The position numbers were made by a program, and so were the translations under genes. From Polytrichum commune (taxonomy: Eukaryota; Streptophyta; Polytrichopsida; Polytrichales; Polytrichaceae), in the NCBI GenBank assembly GCA_950295325.1, contig OX485804.1, positions 28,646,001 through 28,710,000 on the forward strand: a stretch of 64,000 nt of DNA, written 5' to 3'. Shown one piece after another: positions 51,197-61,455 of the stretch. The notes beneath the pieces are model-generated. The model did not search any database. It saw only the letters and a program-made list of their open reading frames with translations, and was not told where the DNA came from. Numbering within the stretch: the first letter of the stretch is position 1; each line of letters starts with the position of its first letter.

Positions 51197-53055
51197 ATGA
51201 AGGTTGCTTGTGCAACCAACATTGTTTTTGTTCTTTGGCTCATAGCCACCTCATATTTGATAATCTCTCATGGTGTAAATTCACACACATTACATGCTTG
51301 CTCTCTCCCAAAAATCAATATCCAAGACGGCCCACAACTTAATTTGTGGAATGGACTTGAAATTGGGGTAGTAAACTTTGCTCTCTCTCCACAACAACTC
51401 TGTCACTTACTTAAAAATTGTACTTGTAACAGAATGTCTTCATCCGCCAATGTTGTTGCCACTACTAGGAAACTTTTTGAGCAAAAAAATGATAATATGG
51501 ATATTGTGTTGAACGGTCAAAAACGGCAAGTCGGGGTAATGATTGTGTCAAGTAAAAAGAAGGCTAAGGGGAAAGAAATCGCCCCCCCTTTTGGCTTGGA
51601 TACCATGCACTCAATGCACTAGCATGTGACAATAGTGAAACATTAGAATCCACCCTCTCAGTTAGTGAACTTGTAAAATTTGGGATGGAACATAATGAGG
51701 CATTAGAACACTTAGAGGTTGTCCCTTCATTTCCATACATTCCCCAAGAAGCTTGGCCTTCTAAAAGAATGGATGGAAAAGAGGGCGGGCATTTCAACCT
51801 TACTCAAGTTCCGTTTGATGTTGAGGTTGATGAAAATGGATTTGCTCTAGATTACCAAATTGCCATAGCATTTAAATTATGTGATTGAAATCTAACAAGA
51901 GATGAAATCTATGCAAAAACGGAGGCTAGACTGGAAAAAATGAACATTCAACTAGGTGAAATGCTAGGTGAACCGATTGCTATCCTTTGTTTTCACGGCT
52001 CTAAGAGGTGGAGTGGAACAATCAAACTCCACCTCAAGAATCCGTTAAAAGATGCTAATGATCTCCTACAAGGAATAAGATCATTCATCCTCAAATTGGA
52101 CAACATTACCTATTGTAGAGGAAAGGTCTTTAAGTCATTTGACTCAATACCAATAACAAATTTATTCTCAGTTAAAATTTCTAGTCCAACACTCAAAGAC
52201 AAGAAATGGTTCCAACTACATGAGGAGATAGTAAAAACTAGCTTCAAACGATGATATGAGTTTGAAGTTACCAACGTACAAAAGAATGATAATGCAAAAT
52301 TCGCTTGGATAAAAATCCCATCCCCGGACCAAGCTAAGAAAATTAAAACTTACAAGATTTCATTCTTTAATGAAATCATGGAAATTAACTTTGCTAGTAC
52401 CGAGAAACTTTCCGAGGATGACAAAGCTAGGAAAAATGCGGTGGTTTTAATTGCAAAGAACCTTAACAAAACCAAAACAACCGCTGCCTTAGAGGAGAGA
52501 ATACAGAAACTCTTTGGGGAGGAAAATGTACCGGGTATCTTCTTCCGATTAGAGAAAGGGAAATATGTGGGGTCATGCAATGTGCAATGTCTAAACGCAG
52601 CGGTCTACAAGAAATATGTGAAGCAAAATCACCTAATTCTTGGCAAATATGTAGAATTTTCACCCCACCCCAAAAACCTAGATAGAATTGATGCCCCCTC
52701 CCCAATATAACTTAATAGACTAGGGTTTTCTGATGTGAACACCGCACTTGCCAATACAATCCAAGCAATGGAGAACGCACCATCGAAAGGATACACAAAA
52801 GCGGACTTAAGCAAAATGGTGGAAGAGGCGGTTTATAAAGGGGCAGTAGTAATTCGGAAAGAGATGAGCCTCCTTAAAGAGGAAATTGTAGAAGAAGTAA
52901 GAATGTATGCCGATAAAGTACAACTAGAATCAAACCGCAACTCAAGAATTCAAATTGCACTCCTCCAAAAACAAATGCGCATCACCCTGGAAACTCTCCA
53001 AGCCGATCACCCCGACACACCCGAAATTGAAGGCAATATGGACACGTCAAACTAG
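51197..53055 (+). pseudogene. LINE ORF1 (RNA-binding, gag-like) remnant
   Basis: One long plus-strand frame interrupted by TGA (51,886-51,888), TGA (52,252-52,254) and TAA (52,708-52,710), with a frame change at a C7T4 tract near 51,584-51,594. Readable parts include FGMEHNEALEHLEVVPSFPY, GSKRWSGTIKLHLKNPLKDA, an RRM-like stretch VVLIAKNLNKTKTTAALEER with VGSCNVQCLNAAVYKKYV and VEFSPHPKNLD, and a C-terminal coiled-coil-like helix with MEEAVYKGAVVIRKEM-type heptads. This resembles plant L1-type ORF1 proteins, which bind element RNA. The three stops are each one transition away from CGA/TGG or CAA codons. The start is uncertain; the hydrophobic N-terminus at 51,197 may not belong. Confidence 0.65.
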
Positions 53056-54184
53056 TTTTGACATTCGTAACGTCAAGAAAAAATTAAATAAAAATAAATT
53101 TTTACAAACTCAACAAAAACAAATTCAAATACCGTATAGTATTATTAAATACTATAAGTAAAAAACGAATTTTTACATACGTAACATCAAAGAAACAAAT
53201 TACAAAAGTATATTTATATACAAAATACAAAAACAAATAATTTGTAATATTATTAAATACTATATGTATAAAACTAAAATTTACATTAAAAAATCAAATA
53301 AATATAAAATATATAAAATATTTGTATATAAAACATAATAAAAAACAATACAAACACCATATAATATTCTTTGATACTATATGGACAAAACTAGTTTTGA
53401 CATACGCAATATCAAAAACATATAATATAAAAATATATTCATATACAAAATACAACAAACACCTATACAAATACCGTATAGTACTATCAAACGATATATG
53501 TAAAATACATATAACACCCATTCTAAATCCAAACAAAACTAGCATAGTACTTACCAATACCATTCTAAGAATACAAACAAATAAAATCAAAACAAAGACG
53601 CCCATTAAACACATAATAAACAACACACAAACAAATAAACAACTGGTAACACACAATAAAAAAGACGCTTATACAAAGAAAAATGCTACTTACAACTAAT
53701 ACAAAAATAATAATACTCACAAAACACCTTATAAAACACCAAACAAAACACCAAGTGGCCTCGGCCTACCGGCCTCGCCACAAAACAAAACAAACAATAC
53801 ACCCACACAAATCTCACTACAACCGTTCTATACACATTAAATATAAATTTCATTCTAAATATAAACTTCAATCGAAACATCGCCTTCAACATAAAACGGC
53901 CTTGGCCTCCCGGCCTAGCCACAGAAATAAAAACAAATACCAAATCGCAAATAGCTGGATACCTACCACAATAATAGACCACACACCTAAAGACAACACA
54001 AATACACACTTCTCAACTAAAAAAAAATCAAACAAAATACATGCCTTACCTAATTTTTTTACTACAACCAGATTCATACTTACCAAATATCTAAAAATAA
54101 ACAAGAACAAACAAAAAACAATACAACTTCATTAACAAACTAACATTATAAAAATGTGGAGATATAGAACCCAATCCCGGACCA
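53056..54184 (+). repeat. A-rich inter-ORF region of the LINE with diverged tandem repeats
   Basis: Phrases such as TTTTTACATACGTAACATCA, TTTTGACATACGCAATATCA and AATACCGTATAGTA recur at roughly 100-200 bp intervals between 53,050 and 53,520. Two GC-rich islands, GGCCTCGGCCTACCGGCCTC (53,757) and GGCCTTGGCCTCCCGGCCTA (53,902), stand out in an A-rich strand. Open frames on both strands (53,294-54,135) reflect composition. Confidence 0.5.
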
Positions 54185-55285
54185 ATGCCTGATATTTTAC
54201 ACATACATCCCGCTTCACACAAAAAAAGAGCCAAAGAATATTTTATTCCAAATACGATAAAACTGCAACCCAAATATCAACACATAGCTACCACATTTGC
54301 ACCCATACTAAAACATAATCATCCACTACATCACCAAACAACCACTATGTATACATACTTACATCAATACATCCAAACACAAAGCCATTCCCCATCAACT
54401 CACATACGATACGCCTTAATCATCACTATAAGCCCCTCAATAAACACCTGTAACAATATACTAGCCCAACCACACATCCACCACTTTAACAATATATGGA
54501 CCAACACGTTTATCATTAGGCTAGCCAACCTTAACAACCCCCCCGAACGGCATATTCTAACACAACACCCATACGTACATTTTTAGAAAATAACCAAGAC
54601 ATAATACTTCCCAAAAACACTATACATACTGAACTATATGAATTCATCCTCAGCCAAGAAATCCCACCTACTCCAGTCGCACTCCAAAGAAAATTCCCCT
54701 ATCTTCTAGAAAAATTAATAACCGAATCCCTCCGTTGCCTAGAAAACATAAACGAATACTCACACCCGCCCCCACTCCCAAACACCCCTACACCAACCCC
54801 AAGAAACATCATAAATACCAATTACGAAACAAACATGATAACTTGGAATGCCTCATCGCTTAACACAGCCTTACCAAATCTACAAAGCCTAATAAATTAC
54901 TCCTTCAGAAACACTGCAATTATTAATATCCAAGAAACCAAATTGACAGCAACTAAATCAATAACATACATACAAAACTTATTCCTTGAATACAAACTTA
55001 TTTTTAACAACACGCACACCCTCACAAGATGCATACAACAAAGAATGCCTTACACCCCCGGAAGAGGTGGCCCACTCACACTCATTCATAACAAATACGC
55101 ATTTCCCGGAAACGTCACCAAGATCCCCTCACCAGCAAACATCTCCCCATATTTATAAATAATAAAAATAAACAATCATCCACTCTTACCATGGTAATCA
55201 TACACATGTATATGCCCACACACTTAGAAGATATCCACCTCATTCCGTACCTCAAAACTGCAATCACTAATCAAATCACTGCGCC
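54185..55285 (+). pseudogene. LINE ORF2, N-terminal part with start of APE endonuclease
   Basis: Begins MPDILHIHPASHKKRAKEYF. A 1-nt loss in the T-run at about 54,582 shifts it to the frame that continues to ITWNASSLNTALPNLQSLIN and IINIQETKLT, the WN and ETK motifs of apurinic-type (APE) endonucleases that nick target DNA. GRGGPLTLIHNKYA follows. A TAA at 55,156-55,158 and another shift near 55,190 precede MVIIHMYMPTHLEDIHLIPY. It is then cut at 55,286 by the 5.0-kb TIR element. The rest of the domain resumes at 60,294. Confidence 0.75.
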
Positions 55286-56269
55286 TATAAGAAACCCGTG
55301 TTTTTTGTTACGTCCCCAATCATGTCTTGGGAGACATGGTGACATCTGGATTTACATCCTTTGGACATACTAACGCGTGTAACACGCTGAAACGCGCGGG
55401 GACATCACAAAAAACGTGTGGACATCCCCGTAACACAGACGATTTTTGGTGATTTTGGGAGGTTGAAAACAGTGGCAACTGGGCGCCACGTCGACGACAC
55501 CTAAGCGGCATAATGACGGGCAGTGCCACATGGCCGGGAATTTCATCCGATCCAATGGTGACGTGGAGTCGGACGTGTCGTCTGACCTGGCCCCGGGAAA
55601 AGCTGACGTGGACTCAGGAAATAGTGATGTGGCAGGCCACGTTAGCAGAGATTTGCGTGGTTTTTTTTTTAGATTCATGTTCACGAGGACGTCACTAGAA
55701 ACATCGTTGTGTTTTCGAAGACGTCCCCAGCTGACGTGGATATGTCAGGCTTGATGTCTACGATAACGCTGCCTGGGTTTTGATGCTCATTTCGTTGGAC
55801 ATCGCTATGTCCTTGAGGATGTGGCGATGGACATGACTGTGTCCTTGATTACGTTGCCCACCTGTGGTCGTGGGCATTAAGGGTGTCATCACAGACGTAT
55901 CAGAGAACGTATGTGTGTCTGACGTGACATTGAATGATGCATGGTATTGCTGACGCTGTATATGTGATGGTGTTTTGGCGGATGCGAGACATGCTTTGGA
56001 AGACATGAGTAATGTTTATGTGGACGTCATTGTCACCGCTGTCGGGTAGAGAGGGTTCCGCCTTGGGAAAGCGCTGGGCTTCTGGCTGCAACTAGATTTT
56101 ATCGGACCCGTCGAATCTTTTGGTCTTCAATCGAATCTTCCGGTCTTCTAGTCTTCAATTTCTTCAATTTCTTCTAATCTTCAACCTCTTTCCCGTCGAC
56201 CTATCCTGTTGCGGCTCTATATGGATAAAGGGTAAGGGTAGTGTGATAAGAAACCACGGGCTTCGGACG

Positions 56270-56930
56270 GGTAAAACGGGACGTCAGAACACGAGCTGAC
56301 GTCCGAAAGATTGGCTCCTAAACTTTCAAACCCACGGTGACCAGCAATCGCGCCTCACCAGTGGGAACGACAGAAAACAACCTTGTGGGTGATTAATCCC
56401 ACTTCGTTGTCACAAACAACCTTGTGGGTCATTAATCCCACTTCGTTGTCACACAGGAAACAAATTACGATGCAGAAATGAAATGCAACTAGCCTCCAAA
56501 ACCGGCTTGGAATCACACACACAAGAAAAAGACAACGTGCCACAAGCAACCACACATTCGAGTCTTGAAGCCTTCAATTCTTTAATCTGTCCGTCTTCTA
56601 TGGTCGGTCGAAGTCTCAGCTCTTCTTTTAAGAACCAACAGACTTCCCTCCACTCAAACAAGCACAAATCTTGATTGCTAACTTCCAAAACAACAAGTGA
56701 GATCTCTCATGAATCACAAATCCCTCGTATTTTATTTCATATTCTTCTCAAAAACAACTCACACCGTGAGCTTCGAATCCACTTCTCTCTCTCAACAACT
56801 TCTCTCCCACAATAATCACATAACATCTTTCCTTCACCACCTCTCCCTATCCATGCGAGAGACAAAGTTCTCTCTTATCCTCATCACATGGCTTCTAATC
56901 ACCCATTGGTCCAAAGTAACTCAAGATAAC
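56270..56930. other. internal non-coding segment of the 5.0-kb element
   Basis: Contains a short direct duplication of about 43 bp (ACAACCTTGTGGGTGATTAA and ACAACCTTGTGGGTCATTAA, near 56,377 and 56,418). This part lacks the GACRTC motifs and differs in composition from the subterminal blocks. It may be foreign sequence captured or inserted in the element. No gene is recognised. Confidence 0.45.
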
Positions 56931-57125
56931 TAAAAGACAAAAATAAACTATGAGTAAATAAAAAGGTAATCTATTTCTATCATTTGGTAAAGGTAACTAA
57001 AAGTAACTATGAGTAAACATAAAGGTAAGCAACTTCTATCCACTTCTATCCTTAGGTAATGATAACTAAAATAAACTATGAGTAAATAAAAAAAGTAATC
57101 TACTTCTATTCTTTATTATTTTTCT
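56930..57125. repeat. tandem repeat of about 65 bp, three units
   Basis: Units share TAACTATGAGTAAA or AAACTATGAGTAAAT, then AAGGTAA/AAGTAATC, then CTTCTAT and GGTAA-GATAACTAAAA. They lie centrally in the 5.0-kb TIR element. Non-coding. Confidence 0.7.
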
Positions 57126-58129
57126 CCAAGACCAAGACTCACAATGCAATATTAAATACGTACACATCTATATAGTGTACGTATTTACATCACGACACCG
57201 CGCGGACGTCCGGACGGGGACGTCTTAGAGTTCTACAGGACGTCTATGAAAACATCTATCGAGAATTTACGGATGTCATGCAAAACATTGCCATTACCCG
57301 ACAATCGTCCCTCAAAACATGTTCACGTCACGTCTGACATGTTATAAGAACATTAGCAAAGACATGCAGTTGTTGCGCAAAACATTGACTTGTCGCTTAG
57401 CAATTGTTATGGAAGACATGGGCATGTTCACGGAGTCATCGACAAAAACATCATCAAATCACGTCCAACGCGTCAAACGAATATAAACATCATCACACAG
57501 TCCATCCAGGTTACATCCCCGTGTCACGAATTGGTAGCTCTGGAAGACGTCATCATGATCACGTAGACGTCGCGTAAAACATCCCCACGTCATGTACAAC
57601 ATGTTACATGGACATCATCCTCTTCACATATTCGTTCAAGAGAACACCCCCCTGTTAGTTACAAAATGTCATAAAAAACATCATATTAATGATGCAGTCG
57701 TCCTGGATAACGTTCCCACGCCATGCACGACGTGGTATACAAGACATCCGCCGACATACCTACACGTCTAATGTAGCATACTGACGTCACCATTAAGACG
57801 TTCTCTGAGACGTCCCCGACGACTCTTGAGACATCCCAACGTCATGCCCTGGAAGTCAAACGACACATCTCCTGTGCAATGCACTGTTCTCACGAAGCAC
57901 TAAAACAGCCCGTTCCAGAGTTCTTGTTGCAGGCCCTTTCCTTCATTTCTTCTTTGCTGCCTCTGCTCTCGTTGAGGTCCTTGCCTGCACTTGCAAAATG
58001 ACAGCATGTCATGGACGATGTCTATGCACAACCTATCAGCATCTATGAATAATGTTCAGTGATTTCCCATTTTCACAAGGGTTTAGGGTTCAACCTACCA
58101 AAATACAGAGATCCAAAATGAAATGTTAT

Positions 58130-58890
58130 GACAAACAAGTCTGGACATGGAGCGGGTTCAGAGTTTTCTAACCTTCTCAGGTGGCTTCCCATGTTTGGAC
58201 ACTCCTGCTGCCTTTGTTGCATCAGGCTTTGTTGCTTTCGATGCAGCCGTTGGCTTCTGTGTGTCGCTCTTCCCCGGTTTAGAAAGTCCTGCAGGCTTAG
58301 GTGTCCTTGATAGAGACTTCAACATGTTACCTGGTTGCATTCACGCCCTGCACTTCCCTCTCCCCCGGGTGTTTCCATGTCCTCCTGCACCGCTAATTCA
58401 TCATTACATGAAGACACTTGTCACAACATGCACAGTAGACATTGACATTGTTGTATGCAGAGAAGAGAAGTTCCAAACCCATGTACACTCATCCAACCTA
58501 ATGCTAATTGGCCTACTTGCAAATGTGGTAGTATGTGATACACGCAATTTAATATATGAATCCAATGCGCTTCATAGTCATTACACGAATGAATACAAAA
58601 AACAGAATATTCAAAATTCAGCGTCGCTAAACTGTCTTGACAACATCTCAACATTTGCGTGTTCGTGAACATGTCCATAGAACGGAAGTCAAAGGCAGGC
58701 GAACCGCACTTCATCATCAAAATCCAGTGGCCAATGCAATCGCTGTTGGTGACGATGAGGACTTCCAGGGCTTGCAACCTCCGATATTGGAAACGGAGTC
58801 AGTTCGGAGACCTGATACCACGGAAGGGGTCTATGTCATAGCCATGATGGAAGGAAACAACCATGCTGAGATTGAGGAGGAGTAGATAGT
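58130..58890. other. possible captured gene fragments within the 5.0-kb element
   Basis: On the minus strand, 58,340-58,158 reads a Lys/Pro/Ala-rich frame with KPAGLSKPGKSDTQKPTAAS. On the plus strand, 58,637-58,885 reads a frame ending TTEGVYVIAMMEGNNHAEIE. The block is free of the dense GACRTC motifs that flank it. This is the pattern expected of transduplicated host sequence, as in Pack-type elements, but neither fragment is assigned to a family and no splice structure was proved. Confidence 0.35.
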
Positions 58891-58929
58891 GGTGTCCTTT
58901 TTTCTCGTAGTGCCATTCTGTACTGCCCA

Positions 58930-60291
58930 TTTTCCTTCGTCCGCTGAGACATCCCCTAGGAAGTGTACGCTGACATTACTATGTATCCGAGGACATTGTC
59001 CATGTTTTTGCTGACGGCCACTAACGTCGACTACTGTGTCTCAATGAATGTCTGTGCCAAGACGCCATGCTGCATCACGAATGTATGCGGAGATGTTTTG
59101 ACGGACGTCTCCCTGGACATCCTTGAAAACATTATTCCAGACATAGGCTCCATCGTTGCGGATGTCACCGCGGACACGTTAGTAACAACATGCAAAGGTC
59201 TGATGGGATGTTGTAGCACACGTCTGTAGAGACATCACAGATGACCTCGGAGTCACAGGTGGCATCCACTCAAATATGTCTACATCTGGACGTTGTCCTC
59301 GATGTTTTTGGTGATGTCTCTAAGGATGATTACGGAGACACCTGATGGGACGTCTGCTAAAACATGTTTCAAAATTTCAGCGGAAACGTAGTCCCGTTTC
59401 TGAGACGTTATCCCGGACGTCTCGTCGGATGTCCACAGAGACATGCAGACGTTATCCGAGACATCTTCAATTGGATGTGTCAAGTGATGTGGACCCGTAC
59501 ATAGAATGACGTGTCACCTTGTCCGACGTGGAATTGTGTTTGCCATGTAGATGAAGTGGTGTCAAGTACGAAATATCTAAAATGCCACATGGATATGCCA
59601 CCAAGAACTTTACAAATTCACCCTAAATTCCTTACAATTCTGGTTTTGGTACAAAAGTGGTAATTTAATATTATATTTAATATTTAATATTATTTAAATA
59701 TTTAAATATACAAGACTGAATTTAATACGACCGCTTTAATTACAGAATAATTGAATTTTATATATTTTTTTAAATTTTAATTCTGAAAACATTTTCTTAC
59801 GAAGTGGACAAATCAGAAATTCAGACGATCATAGTTAATAAATATAACCAGAATATTCTTCAATTTTATATGTAATAAATTTAAATTTAAAATTTTTCAC
59901 ATAACTTTTTTTTAAATGCCACATGGCCTTTTTTTCTCCTCTTGCATACCGCTGCCCGTTTCGCTGTTTTTTTCTTTCCTTGGGCTGCTTTCTGCCTTCC
60001 ACAGCAGTAACTTCGACATTCTTACCCCAGGTGAAACGTTTGTCTGCTGCCAGCGTGGCAGTGTTGCGTCACCGAGGATGTCCTCGATGACGTCCTCGGA
60101 GACGGGCGCGTCGTTGGAGACATCGTCGCGTCTCCTGTTTCACACGCACGTTTCGGGACCCTCCCACCTCCACTGTTCATTATTGACGCGTGGACACCTG
60201 CACGTTCACAGGGACATTACTGGCTAGCTCCAAGACATCAAAAAAACATGTTGACATGATTGGAGACATAAGAAAAAACACGGGTTTCTTA
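58930..60291. repeat. right subterminal GACRTC-rich region of the 5.0-kb element
   Basis: Dense short motifs such as GGACGTCTCCCTGGACATCC (59,104) and GGGACGTCTGCTAAAACATG (59,348) occur in both orientations. An AT-rich break of about 300 bp at 59,640-59,910 interrupts them. A block of GTCCTCGATGACGTCCTCGG lies near 60,081. They are likely transposase-binding or structural subterminal repeats; this is inference. Confidence 0.55.
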
Positions 60292-60293
60292 TA

Positions 60294-61455
60294 GTGTGTA
60301 CATCCAAACTACACGCACATCCTATGTGGTGATTTTAACCGAGACATTGCATTCACTGGTAGGCAAAACTATAACAACAATACACCACCACAAGAAAAAG
60401 ATATACGATGGGAAAACTTCACTACAACCCTCAATTTAGAATATATTCCTACGGACACTATCCTCTCTAGACAAGGAGGCTATAATTACACATCAACCAG
60501 CCTTATAGACGGCTTCTATATCAACTCACCAGACAATAGCAGATTCACCTCCATAACAAACACAAACATGAATCTAAACTCAGACCACTACCCAGTCATT
60601 CTACACATACCCCTAAACACACTTATAGTTAGACCCCTACTCCCCACGAATATCATACCAACCATAAAACTAAACCCGATCCCTCCGGAAAACTTAGAAA
60701 AATTTAATATAGAATTTTTTGAAACATACTCCACGCAACTAAACAAACTAACCAAACTACTAGAGGACCACAACCACCTCAACCCTGATCAATGGCAAGA
60801 AACCTGTATAACACTAGACAATATTGTAGAAAAAATCTCTAAAACCATTGAGAAACCTCCAAAGCAGCCCCAATACCATCCCTCACAAATAAAACTGCAC
60901 AGCAAGGTAGCTTCCTGCCACGAAAGCTATCTAAAGAATGGAAAAAACACCTTGAAACATATCACCTTATTAGAAAAAACTATATACATTGTACAAAACA
61001 ACCCACACTGGCAAAATCACCCTATCCTAAATGAAATTCGAAACCACAAAAATGTGCAAATCCCACACCCACCCACAACAGCCACCCCTCCAAATGAATG
61101 GATAGACATCATAGCTGCCATCGCAAAAACCGTTAATAAAGACGCCAGAAAAATCACCACAAAATATACCAAAGACTGTATTCTAAAAGCTGTATCAAAA
61201 TACCGACAAATGTATGAAAAAAACCCCAAAAAAATAAATAGGAAAATCTTCAAACATTCCGAAACTTCCCCCCTAGACTCAATCACGGATAGACAAAACA
61301 ATATCCTAACTAGCCCTGAAGATATTACAAAAGAAATACACATTCAACAATTCATCAGTAACCGCCCAACAGTACCCACATGTTATTATTATAATACTCA
61401 CCCACCATACTGCGCATGTGGTGTTAGGCAATACCCATGGCACGACCTAGAATAA
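60294..61455 (+). pseudogene. LINE ORF2, end of APE endonuclease and linker, truncated before the reverse transcriptase
   Basis: Continues the endonuclease after the insertion with HILCGDFNRDIAF (GDFN) and MNLNSDHYPVILHIPL (SDHYPV), both conserved catalytic motifs of APE-type nucleases. The frame then runs through a Lys-rich linker (NPKKINRKIFKHSETS, ILTSPEDITKEIHIQQ) to a Cys-rich CYYYNTHPPYCACGVRQYPW, and stops at TAG/TAA after HDLE. In related elements the reverse transcriptase would be expected directly after this point. Here the next recognisable sequence, in another frame, is a different zinc cluster, which implies an internal deletion. Confidence 0.75.

Larger units (their letters stand above)
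55288..60291. mobile_element. 5.0-kb TIR DNA transposon nested in the LINE endonuclease
   Basis: The left end is TAAGAAACCCGTGTTTTTTG and the right end, reverse-complemented, is TAAGAAACCCGTGTTTTTTC. Similarity extends over about 40 bp with three mismatches (ending CCAATCATGTC). TA flanks both ends (55,286-55,287 and 60,292-60,293). Both subterminal regions, about 55.3-56.0 and 57.2-60.2 kb, are packed with GACGTC/GACATC/GACATG motifs in both orientations every few tens of bases. No transposase is recognised, so it is probably non-autonomous. The interior has a tandem repeat (56.93-57.12 kb) and gene-like fragments at 58.1-58.9 kb. The superfamily is uncertain; the TA edge suggests Tc1/mariner-like integration, but a short CTA-related duplication cannot be excluded. 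Confidence 0.8.

Noticed and set aside
53294-54135. Frames of 107-150 codons on both strands between LINE ORFs
   Set aside because: Extreme A/C-rich composition with tandem repeats; the translations are low-complexity.
55286-60293. CACTA (En/Spm) transposon, because the right end reads CACTATAAGAAACC
   Set aside because: The left end reads GCGCCTATAAG, so CACTA is not shared by both ends, and no 3-bp duplication fits it.
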